Shown here: piece after piece, positions 1 through 7,261 of the stretch
Position numbering within the stretch: the stretch's first letter is position 1
How the letters are laid out: each line of letters begins with the position of its first letter
NCBI GenBank assembly: GCA_021811865.1
Contig: JAKAQB010000004.1
Coordinates: 39,807-103,806 of the forward strand
DNA from: Actinomycetes bacterium
GTDB taxonomy: Bacteria; Actinomycetota; Acidimicrobiia; Acidimicrobiales; Palsa-688
Length of the DNA: 64,000 bases
Direction: 5' to 3'
Notes under the pieces: model-generated
Seen by the model: the letters and a program-made list of their open reading frames with translations, nothing else
Database searches by the model: none
What the model was told of the DNA's origin: nothing
Translations under genes and position numbers: made by a program

Positions 1-2
1 AG

Positions 3-977
3 GTGGCCGAGGGGCTCGCCGGCTCCGGCCTCGGTCCGGAGGTGACCAGGCTGCCCTTTCCCCGGAAGCTCCTCTACGAGACATGGGTGCGCTTGGGCCT
101 GCCGCCGCTCGCCTGGGGCGCCCCCGCCCTCCGCCACCTCGACGTCGTCCACGCCCCTTCCGTCGCCGTCCCCGGGCGGCCCGGCGCCCCGCTGGTGGTC
201 ACCGTCCACGACGCCGCTCCTCTGCTGTTCCCCGACGCCTTCACCGGCCGGGGCCGGCGCTGGCACGCCCTCGGCGCCGCCGCCGCCGCCCGCCGGGCCG
301 ATCTCGTCATCGCCCCGAGCGCCGCCGCCGCCGAGGAGATCGCCGGGCACACCCCCATCCCTGCGGCCCGGATCCGGGTGGTGCACCACGCCGTGGCCAC
401 GCCCCCCGCCGGCGGGCGCCTGCCGGCCGGTCTCGGCGGGGTGCCGTTCGTGCTGTGGGTCGGCTCCCTCGAGCCGCGCAAGGGCGTCGCCACCGTCGTG
501 GAGGCGATGGCCGCTCTCGGTGCCGGCCGGCGCGGCGCCCGGCTCGTGCTCGCCGGCTACGCCGGCTGGCTGACCGACGACCTCGTGCCCCCACGGGCTC
601 GCCACTCGCTCGGCGCCGACCTCGTCACCCTCGGCCGGGTGTCCGAACCCGACCTGTGGGAGCTGTACCGGGCGGCGACCGTGTTCGCCTTCCCGAGCCG
701 CCACGAGGGTTTCGGCCTCCCGCCGCTCGAGGCCATGAGCCAAGGGGCTCCGGTCGTCGCGTCGGACCTGCCGAGCACCCGCGAGGTCCTCGGCGGCGCA
801 GCCGAGCTCGTCCCCGCCGGGGACGTCGGCGCCTGGTCGGCAGCGCTCGGGGCGCTCCTCGGCGACGACGCCTCCCGGCGGGCGCACGCCGGTGCAGGGC
901 GGCTGCAGGCGGCGCGCTACACGCCGGAGGCGTTCGTCAGCGCGACGCGGGCCGTCTACCGGGAGGCGATCGGCTGA
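3..977 (+). CDS. GT-B glycosyltransferase (family 4 type), probably 5'-truncated
   Basis: Transfers a sugar from an activated donor to a glycan or lipid acceptor at the cytoplasmic face. The C-terminal donor-binding half is clear: WVGSLEPRKG at about residues 152-161 and the EGFGLPPLEAM block near 235-246, with the Glu pair typical of family 4 enzymes. The N-terminal half keeps VTVHDAAPLLFP near residues 66-77. At 324 residues it is shorter than most members, and the frame is open to the window edge, so the GTG at 3 may be internal and the true start upstream. The epimerase gene follows 31 bases later, so both probably serve polysaccharide synthesis. Donor and acceptor cannot be told. Confidence 0.85.
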   Translation: MAEGLAGSGLGPEVTRLPFPRKLLYETWVRLGLPPLAWGAPALRHLDVVHAPSVAVPGRPGAPLVVTVHDAAPLLFPDAFTGRGRRWHALGAAAAARRADLVIAPSAAAAEEIAGHTPIPAARIRVVHHAVATPPAGGRLPAGLGGVPFVLWVGSLEPRKGVATVVEAMAALGAGRRGARLVLAGYAGWLTDDLVPPRARHSLGADLVTLGRVSEPDLWELYRAATVFAFPSRHEGFGLPPLEAMSQGAPVVASDLPSTREVLGGAAELVPAGDVGAWSAALGALLGDDASRRAHAGAGRLQAARYTPEAFVSATRAVYREAIG

Positions 978-1008
978 GGCGATCAGCTGATCCGGTACGG
1001 TCGGTCCG

Positions 1009-1920
1009 GTGCGCGTGCTCATGACCGGGGCCAGCGGGTTCGTCGGCCGCTGGATGGAGGCGGACCTGGCGGCCGCCGGCGACGAGGTCGTGTGCCTCCC
1101 CGAGGACGTCGACGTCCGCGACCGCGACGCCTTGGGCGCGGCTGTCGCCACGGCCGCGCCCGACGCCGTCTGCCACCTGGCGGCCCAGGCGAGCGTGCGG
1201 GCTTCGTGGGACGACGCTCCGGCGACCTTCGGGGTGAACACGCTCGGGACGGTGCACCTCCTCGAGGCCGTCGCCCGGCTGGCGGCACCACCGAGGGTGC
1301 TGCTTGTGAGCTCGGCGGAGGTCTACGGGGCGGTGGCCGGCGACGCCCTGCCGATCGGGGAGACCGAGCCGTTCCGCCCCGCCAACCCCTACGCGGCCAG
1401 CAAGGCCGCCGCCGAGCTGGCCGGCCTCCAGGCGTGGCTGGGCAGGGGGGCGTGGGTCGTGCGGGCACGCCCGTTCAACCACACAGGGCCGGGGCAGGCG
1501 CCCGACTTCGTGGTGCCGGCCCTGGCGCGACAGATCGTGGAGGCAGCCGCGACCGGCGCCCCCCGCCTCCTCGTGGGCAACGTCTCCGTCCGCCGCGACC
1601 TGACCGACGTGCGCGACGTCGTGCGCGCCTACCGGCTGCTGCTCGAGCGGGGCGAGCCGGGCGAGGCCTACAACGTCTGCCGCGGGGAGTCGGTCGCGAT
1701 CGCGGACCTCGTCACCCGGCTCCTCCGCCTGGCGGGGCAGGAGGGCATGCCCGTCGAAGTCGACCCGTCCCGCCTGCGGCCGGCGGACGTCCCCGACCTC
1801 CGCGGCGACAACACCCGACTCCGGGCTGCAACCGGGTGGCGCCCGGAGATCGACCTCGACCGCACGCTCGGCGACGTGCTCGCCTACTGGCGGCAGCGGC
1901 AGGGCTCGCCGCCCGCCTGA
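1009..1920 (+). CDS. NAD(P)-dependent nucleotide-sugar epimerase/dehydratase, Rmd-like
   Basis: Extended short-chain dehydrogenase acting on a nucleotide-sugar. Seen: the Rossmann motif TGASGFVG at residues 6-13, SSAEVYG at 101-107, and the catalytic YAASK with Tyr128 and Lys132. RPFNHTGPGQ near 151-160 and the later RRDLTDVRDVVRAY block are typical of GDP-mannose 4,6-dehydratases and GDP-6-deoxy-4-keto-mannose reductases. Length (303 residues) fits a reductase such as Rmd better than a dehydratase. GTG start. It sits directly after a glycosyltransferase, and the window also encodes phosphomannomutase and a sugar-phosphate isomerase, so GDP-mannose-derived deoxysugar synthesis is a reasonable inference. 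Confidence 0.8.
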   Translation: MRVLMTGASGFVGRWMEADLAAAGDEVVCLPEDVDVRDRDALGAAVATAAPDAVCHLAAQASVRASWDDAPATFGVNTLGTVHLLEAVARLAAPPRVLLVSSAEVYGAVAGDALPIGETEPFRPANPYAASKAAAELAGLQAWLGRGAWVVRARPFNHTGPGQAPDFVVPALARQIVEAAATGAPRLLVGNVSVRRDLTDVRDVVRAYRLLLERGEPGEAYNVCRGESVAIADLVTRLLRLAGQEGMPVEVDPSRLRPADVPDLRGDNTRLRAATGWRPEIDLDRTLGDVLAYWRQRQGSPPA

Positions 1921-1947
1921 GACCTCTCACCCTGGTTGTCGGGCCGA

Positions 1948-1962
1948 GGCCGTCAGACGGCC
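1948..1962 (+). terminator. Hairpin after the epimerase gene
   Basis: A perfect 6-bp stem (GGCCGT/ACGGCC) with a 3-base loop lies 28 bases after the stop codon. There is no T-run, which is common for high-GC actinobacteria, so terminator function is only plausible. Confidence 0.35.
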
Positions 1963-2099
1963 GGCGGGCGGTGCTTCGCACCTGTTCATCATCTCTTCGG
2001 GCTTGGTACACCCCCGCTTCTGTCTGGCGAAACCCTCAGGTAATAGACACAGGAAGTAGGACGCCGCGGACGGCGGCAGGACCCTGGAGAGAATCACAG

Positions 2100-2537
2100 T
2101 TGGCCCAGATCACCTTGGAGGGCGTGTCCAAGACATTGGGCCGTGCCGGCGAGCCGGTGGTGGATTCCATCGACTTGGAGATCGACGAGGGAGAGCTCGT
2201 CGTGCTGCTCGGCCCGTCGGGTTGCGGCAAGACGACCACGCTCCGGCTCATCGCCGGCCTGGAGAAATTGACCTCGGGCCAGTTGCGCTTCGACGGGCGG
2301 ATCATGAATGACGTACCGGGCGACCAACGTCACATCGGCATGGTGTTCCAGAATTACGCGCTGTATCCCCATATGGCTCACATACTCACGGCATTCCTGA
2401 GCGATGGGGGCGAGGTGCCGGCGGTACTCGAAAGTGCCTTCCAGCAAGTTGTGACGGGGGCGGTGCCCGTGGGATCAGGTCTCGCCAAACTCGACTCGCA
2501 GGGCGACGGGTACATGCGCGGGGCCAGCGAGCTGTGA
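2100..2537 (+). pseudogene. Truncated sugar-type ABC transporter ATPase (MalK/UgpC family)
   Basis: The frame starts at a TTG and matches the first quarter of a CUT1-type ATPase: Walker A GPSGCGKTTTLRL near residues 41-53 and the Q-loop stretch GMVFQNYALYPHM near 80-92. The similarity stops abruptly there. The last 50 or so codons are unrelated to an ATPase, and the signature motif, Walker B and regulatory domain are all missing. Full-length homologues are about 360-400 residues, this one 145. Base composition is less GC-biased than its neighbours. No permease or binding-protein genes are nearby. A decayed, laterally acquired fragment is the best reading. The end overlaps the response-regulator frame by 4 bases. 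Confidence 0.75.
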
Positions 2538-3304
2538 CGGCGGCAGTCGTGACCGCCGAGCGGGTGGTCCCCGAGGGTCGGGAGAGGGCCGTCGCTAGGG
2601 TGCTGGTCGTGGAGGACGACCGGGAGCTGGCGGCGGCGGTCGCCGCCACCCTGACCGACGAGTACTACGACGTGAGCGTCGCCGGCGACGGGGAGGAGGC
2701 CCTGGAGCTGGCAAGGGCCAGTGCGTTCGACGCGGCCCTCGTGGACCTGCTCCTGCCGGGGCTCGCCGGCAGCGAGGTCTGCCGGGTCCTCCGCGAGGTC
2801 AGCCCGCACACCTCCGTCCTGGTCATGACCGCCCTCGGCAGCCCGGACGACGTGCTGCGGGGATTCGAGTCGGGTGCCGACGACTACCTGGTCAAGCCGT
2901 TCGGCTTGGCGGAGCTGCGGGCACGCCTGCACGCGGTGCTCCGCCGTCACGGTCCACCACCCTCCGCTCCGTCGGGCGTTGGCACCGCCGTGGTGCACAG
3001 CTTCGGGGGCTTGCACCTCGACACCGAGTCGGGTCGGGTGTGGGTGCGACAGGCCGAGGTTCACCTGCGTCCCCGGGAGCGGGCCCTGCTCGAGGTCTTG
3101 CTGCGTAGCCCAGGGCTGGTGCTCACGCGGCGGACGATCAAAGCTGCGGTGTGGGGAGCCGGTTCCGGCGCAGGCGTGGCGGACGCGACGATCCTCTACC
3201 ACGTCTCGCAGCTACGGAGGAGCCTCGTCGCGGCTGGAGCGGGTTGCGTGATCGAGACGGTCTACGGGCTCGGCTGGCGGCTCGTTGCCTGCCCCGGCGG
3301 CTGA
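2534..3304 (+). CDS. OmpR/PhoB-family response regulator
   Basis: Cytoplasmic phospho-receiver plus winged-helix DNA-binding protein. The receiver starts at VLVVEDD. The phospho-acceptor Asp lies in ALVDLLLPG, the conserved Thr in VMTALG and the Lys in LVKPFG. The C-terminal trans_reg_C domain carries RPRERALLEVLLRSPG and a terminal hairpin ending YGLGWRL. The GTG at 2534 overlaps the upstream fragment. A GTG at 2600 begins exactly at the receiver strand and gives a more usual 234-residue protein, so the true start is uncertain. The histidine kinase starts at the base after the stop codon, so the two are co-transcribed and very likely partners. The regulated genes are unknown, though the overlapping ETF gene downstream is an obvious candidate. 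Confidence 0.9.
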   Translation: MTAAVVTAERVVPEGRERAVARVLVVEDDRELAAAVAATLTDEYYDVSVAGDGEEALELARASAFDAALVDLLLPGLAGSEVCRVLREVSPHTSVLVMTALGSPDDVLRGFESGADDYLVKPFGLAELRARLHAVLRRHGPPPSAPSGVGTAVVHSFGGLHLDTESGRVWVRQAEVHLRPRERALLEVLLRSPGLVLTRRTIKAAVWGAGSGAGVADATILYHVSQLRRSLVAAGAGCVIETVYGLGWRLVACPGG

Positions 3305-4768
3305 ATGGCGCTGCGGTACCGCATCGTGGCAGCAGTGGCTGCCCTCACCGTCGTCCTGGCGGTCGCAGGCGGGACCGGCTTCTACCTGTACCTGGGCCGT
3401 GCCACGAGAGCCACCCTCGAGTACTCCCTCAGCAGGAGGGCGGCACGGGTGCAGGCGGCACTCTCCAGCAACCTCCTCACCCTGGCGGCACCGGGCGTCA
3501 CCGCCCACCCGGTGGTCGACCAGGCGGTGGTGCAGGTGCTCGGCCCGAGCGGGGTCGCCTACACCACCGCCGTCGCGGGCGGCTCTCCACTGGTCTCCCG
3601 GTCCGAGATGCCGCGGACCGCGAAGGCACCGATCTGGCTGGTCCGCAAGGAACCGGGATGGGCCAACCCGCACCTGGTGCTCGCCGAGGCCGTCAGCGGG
3701 AAGCCGGGGGACGTGCTCGCAGTGGGGGCCTCCATGGACCAGATGCTGGACTCCCTCCGGCTCGCCCGAGAGGCCCTGCTCGGCGCGGCTGCTCTGGCGG
3801 TGCTGCTCAGCGGAGCCGGCGCCTGGATGCTCGCCGGCGCGGCGCTGCGACCGGTGGAGGCCCTGCGCGCCGAAGCCGACAGGCTCGAGCCCGGCGCCGC
3901 CGCCGAGTACCTCCCGGTGCCACCGACCGGTGACGAGCTCGCGGCGCTCGCCGAGACCCTCAACGCCATGATGGCTCGGTCGAGGGCGGCCTCCGAGCAC
4001 CAGAGACGCTTCCTGGCGGCCGCCAGCCACGAGCTGCGGACGCCTCTTGCGGGCATGAGGGCGGAGCTGGATCTGGCAGCCGACGGCCCGCACCACGGGT
4101 CCTACGAGGGGGTGCTGAGCCGCCTCGCCGCCCGGGTCGACCACCTGGGGCGGGTGTGCGAGGGCCTGCTGATCGTCGCCCAAGGTGAGGAGTCGACGCT
4201 GCCCCTCCGCAAGAGGCTGCAGCCGCTCGAGCCGATCGTCCTCGATGCCCTGGAGGCCGTTGGCCCAGTGGCGGCCCGCTGCGGGGTCGACCTGGTGCTC
4301 GACACCTCGGGCGAGGCGGTGGCACTCGTCGATGCCGTGCGGGCCCGACAGGTGCTCGACAACCTGTTGGCCAACGCGTTGGCCCACGCTCCGGCGCACA
4401 GCGCCGTGACAGTGGCTGTCCACGCCGACGGCACGGGTGTTCTGCTGGAGATCCGGGACGAGGGCCCCGGCTTCGGACCGAGCATGCTCGCTCACGCGGT
4501 CGATCCGTTTGCTCGCAGCCCTGAAGGTGGCGGCCGGCCGGGCGGTTGCGGGCTCGGGTTGACCATCGTCGAGCTGATCGTGCGTGCCCACGAAGGGACG
4601 TTGCGCTTGAGCGACCCTCCCGGGGGTGGAGCCCTGGTGCGGGTGGAGTGGCCCGGAGCGACATCCCCCACGACCACCCCGGCCACCCGGAGGGGGACGG
4701 CTCTGGCAGTCTGCGGGCGTCGTAGCGCTCCGCCACGGATGGCGGTTCCGCCTGGCAGGGAGAGGTGA
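3305..4768 (+). CDS. Two-component sensor histidine kinase
   Basis: Membrane sensor kinase partnering the preceding regulator. Seen in order: a transmembrane helix at about residues 7-30, an extracytoplasmic sensing region of about 125 residues, a second helix at about 157-178, a HAMP linker with ALRPVEALRAEADRL, the HisKA box ASHELRTPL with phospho-His near residue 242, the N-box DNLLANALAHA, and ATP-lid glycine motifs DEGPGFG and GCGLGLTIV. The order matches classical EnvZ/QseC-like kinases. ATG follows the regulator stop with no gap. The 3' end overlaps the next gene's GTG start by four bases, tying the signalling pair to an electron transfer flavoprotein. The signal is unknown. Confidence 0.92.
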   Translation: MALRYRIVAAVAALTVVLAVAGGTGFYLYLGRATRATLEYSLSRRAARVQAALSSNLLTLAAPGVTAHPVVDQAVVQVLGPSGVAYTTAVAGGSPLVSRSEMPRTAKAPIWLVRKEPGWANPHLVLAEAVSGKPGDVLAVGASMDQMLDSLRLAREALLGAAALAVLLSGAGAWMLAGAALRPVEALRAEADRLEPGAAAEYLPVPPTGDELAALAETLNAMMARSRAASEHQRRFLAAASHELRTPLAGMRAELDLAADGPHHGSYEGVLSRLAARVDHLGRVCEGLLIVAQGEESTLPLRKRLQPLEPIVLDALEAVGPVAARCGVDLVLDTSGEAVALVDAVRARQVLDNLLANALAHAPAHSAVTVAVHADGTGVLLEIRDEGPGFGPSMLAHAVDPFARSPEGGGRPGGCGLGLTIVELIVRAHEGTLRLSDPPGGGALVRVEWPGATSPTTTPATRRGTALAVCGRRSAPPRMAVPPGRER

Positions 4769-6561
4769 CGTTGCGCGTCGCGGTCCTCGTGAAGTCGGTA
4801 CCGCGCGCCGAGGACCTCGCCCTCGGTCCTGGCAACCGCCTCGACCGCTCCCGCCCCGCTGCCGAGACCAACCCGTACTGCCGGCGAGCGGTTGCCAAGG
4901 GAGTCGAGCTGGCACGCGATGCCTCCGGCACGTGCGTCGCCTTCAGCCTCGGCCCGCCAAACGCTTCCGACGTGCTCCGCGAGGCCGTCGCCGCTGGCGC
5001 CGACCGGGGGATCCTCGTGTCGGACGCCGCGTTCGCAGGCTCCGACACCCTGGCGTCGTCGCGGGCCTTGGTCGCCGCCATCGAACGAGAAGGCCCGTTC
5101 GACCTGGTGCTGGCCGGGCGGAGCTCCATCGACTCGGGCACTGGACAGGTGCCAGCCCAGGTGGCGGAGCTGCTGGGCCTTCCCATGCTCTCGTCGGTAC
5201 GTGCCATGACCATCGCCGGGCGTCTGGCCCGCGCCGAGTGCGAGACCGACGATGGCTTCCACGAGTCGGAGGTTCGCCTGCCGGCGCTCCTGTCCTGCGC
5301 CGAGCGGCTGTGCGCGCCGGCGAAGGTGACTCCCGATCAGAGGGAATCGGTGCCCGACGGGTTGATCACCCGTGTGAGCGCGGCGGACCTCGGCCCCGGT
5401 CCGTGGGGGGCGGCAGGCAGCCCCACACGGGTCGGCGCCCTGCGCGAGGCAGGCAGTGACCGCCTCTGCCGGGTCTTTGCGGGACCGGTGGCCGAGCAGG
5501 TCCAGGAGGCGCTGGTGGTGGTCTCGGGCCTGCTCGCCGGCGACCCCGACCGGCGGGGTGGGGCTCTGGAGGTGCCCGACGGGTCGGCGCGTGGATCGAC
5601 CCTGGTCGCCGTCCTCGCAGAGCCGAAGCGCCTGGGCGCCACCCGCGAGCTGCTTGGAGCGGCGGCGGTCCTCGCAGGGCAGGTGGGGGGCCGGGTGTGC
5701 GTCGTCGTCCCGTCTCCCCTGGTTGCACCGGCGACGTTGGGAGCCTGGGGCGCCGACGAGGTGGTGGAGATGCGTGGTGGATCCCTGGCCGGCGACGTTG
5801 CCGCTGCGCTGGCGGGCTGGGTCGAGCTCCGGGTGCCTTGGGCGCTGCTGGCGCCGGCGAGCTCGTGGGGACGGGAGGTGGCGGCGAGGTTGGCGGCGCA
5901 CCGGGGCGAAGGTCTGGTCGGCGACGCCGTAGGAGTCGGAGTCGATCCGGGCTCGGGGAGGATGGTGAGTTGGAAACCGGCCTTCGGGGGATCGTTCCTC
6001 GCGTCGATCACCTCCAGCTCGCCGACGCAGATGGCCACGGTCGTGCCGGGCTTCCTGCCCGTCCTCGCTCCACGGCGTTCACAGCCGCCCGGGTTGGGCT
6101 CGCTCCAAGTCCAAAGCACCGACCGCGTCCGCCTGCTTCGCGTCGAGCACGCTGACGACCCCGGCGCGCTGGCCGCCGCCCGGATCGTGATCGGCGTCGG
6201 GATGGGGGTGGTGCCCGGCGAGTACCCGACGATGTGCGAGCTGGCAGCTGCCCTCGGAGCCGAGCTGGCTGCGACGAGGAAGGTGACCGACCGGGGGTGG
6301 TTGCCCCGCAGCCGCCAGGTGGGTGTGACCGGTCGCAGCATCTCGCCGGCGCTGTACCTCGCCGTCGGCCTGTCGGGCAAGCCCAATCACATGATCGGCG
6401 TCCGCGGGGCACGAGCCGTCCTCGCCGTGAACTCCGATCCCGACGCGGCCGTCTTCGCCTGGTCGGACGCCGGGATCGTTGCAGGCTGGCGCGAGGCACT
6501 GCCACCTCTGGTCTCGGCGCTCGTCGGGCTGGCTGGCTCCGTGCAGTCCCGGCCGGGCTGA
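4765..6561 (+). CDS. Fused electron transfer flavoprotein (beta-alpha in one chain)
   Basis: Carries electrons from acyl-CoA or other flavoprotein dehydrogenases to a quinone reductase or partner oxidase. ETF is normally two proteins. Here 598 residues hold both. Residues 1 to about 210 are ETF-beta: an N-terminal VAVLVKSVPR, an AMP/FAD-site region and LAGRSSIDSGTGQVPAQVAELLG. From about residue 270 an ETF-alpha domain begins (TLVAVLAEPKR). It ends in the FAD-binding module SRQVGVTGRSISPALYLAVG, SGKPNHMIG and the VNSDPDAAVFAWSD segment. The GTG start overlaps the histidine kinase by four bases. No dehydrogenase or ETF:quinone oxidoreductase gene is adjacent. Mycofactocin-type clusters also use ETF-like subunits, but no mycofactocin genes are visible. 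Confidence 0.85.
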   Translation: MTLRVAVLVKSVPRAEDLALGPGNRLDRSRPAAETNPYCRRAVAKGVELARDASGTCVAFSLGPPNASDVLREAVAAGADRGILVSDAAFAGSDTLASSRALVAAIEREGPFDLVLAGRSSIDSGTGQVPAQVAELLGLPMLSSVRAMTIAGRLARAECETDDGFHESEVRLPALLSCAERLCAPAKVTPDQRESVPDGLITRVSAADLGPGPWGAAGSPTRVGALREAGSDRLCRVFAGPVAEQVQEALVVVSGLLAGDPDRRGGALEVPDGSARGSTLVAVLAEPKRLGATRELLGAAAVLAGQVGGRVCVVVPSPLVAPATLGAWGADEVVEMRGGSLAGDVAAALAGWVELRVPWALLAPASSWGREVAARLAAHRGEGLVGDAVGVGVDPGSGRMVSWKPAFGGSFLASITSSSPTQMATVVPGFLPVLAPRRSQPPGLGSLQVQSTDRVRLLRVEHADDPGALAAARIVIGVGMGVVPGEYPTMCELAAALGAELAATRKVTDRGWLPRSRQVGVTGRSISPALYLAVGLSGKPNHMIGVRGARAVLAVNSDPDAAVFAWSDAGIVAGWREALPPLVSALVGLAGSVQSRPG

Positions 6562-6563
6562 GG

Positions 6564-6634
6564 GGTGCCTCCGGCCCAAGGAGCCGGGGCTCGGGTGCCG
6601 GCGGCGGCAGGACTCGCCGACCGCCGGAGGCACC
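6564..6634. terminator. Long inverted repeat between convergent genes
   Basis: A perfect 12-bp inverted repeat pairs GGTGCCTCCGGC (6564-6575) with GCCGGAGGCACC (6623-6634), with about 47 GC-rich bases between. It lies between the ETF stop and the end of the convergent gene on the minus strand, so it may end transcription from both sides. No T-run is present. Confidence 0.5.
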
Positions 6635-6650
6635 TCACCCGCACGCGACA

Positions 6651-7121
6651 TCAGTCGAGGCCGAGGGCGGCGCGCAGGCGCGCCTCGGGTGCCGAGACAG
6701 CGGAGCGCGCGCCAGCGAGCACCTCGCGCGCCGGCGACGGCAGGCGTGACTGGAGGGCGTCGGCCCGCTCACCCATCTGGCGACGCGTGGGGGCGATGGC
6801 GGCGTCCCAGCTGCGGGCGATCTCGCGCAGCTGGGCCCGGGTCGCGCCGGCGTTGGCGGACAGGGACCGGCCGATCTCGTCCAGGCGTGCCGTCAGCTGC
6901 CCGGCGGCGTCCTCCGGCCGTCCCTCCCGGAGCTTCTCGAGCTCCTTCGCCAGCTGGCGGCGCTGCACCTGGGCCCGCTGGAAGGCGAGGATGCCGGCAC
7001 CGACGGCGATGTAGGCGCCGTCGCGGACGGCCTTCTCCGCCTCGGCGATGACCTGGTTGACGTCTGGGACGCCGGCCCTGCAGCCGTCGGCCTGGTGGTT
7101 GTTGCTCGTGCTCCCTGCCAT
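6651..7121 (-). CDS. Small coiled-coil protein of unknown function
   Basis: 156 residues, rich in Ala, Arg, Glu and Gln, with no Cys-based motif. About residues 24-125 look like long amphipathic helices (EAEKAVRDGAYIAVGAG, then VQRRQLAKELEKLREG and the ARLDEIGRSL stretch). The short apolar piece YIAVGAGILAF might touch a membrane. The ATG at 7121 is preceded by a strong GGAGGT site, which decides the start over longer in-frame possibilities. Similar small proteins in actinobacteria are annotated as phasin-like or apolipoprotein-like, but I do not recognise a specific family. It is convergent with the ETF gene and divergent from the large glycosyltransferase gene. Confidence 0.7.
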   Translation of the reverse strand: MAGSTSNNHQADGCRAGVPDVNQVIAEAEKAVRDGAYIAVGAGILAFQRAQVQRRQLAKELEKLREGRPEDAAGQLTARLDEIGRSLSANAGATRAQLREIARSWDAAIAPTRRQMGERADALQSRLPSPAREVLAGARSAVSAPEARLRAALGLD

Positions 7122-7261
7122 CGGGGGACCTCCACTGCTAGCTGATGATGGCCACAGTGTATAACAATTGCAAGCAAGAGGGGAACGGGATCCCTCCAAC
7201 CGGCAGGACTGCGGGCGTCCCGACGCCCGGTCGGCGGCCCACTACGCTCGACGCCCCGAGC

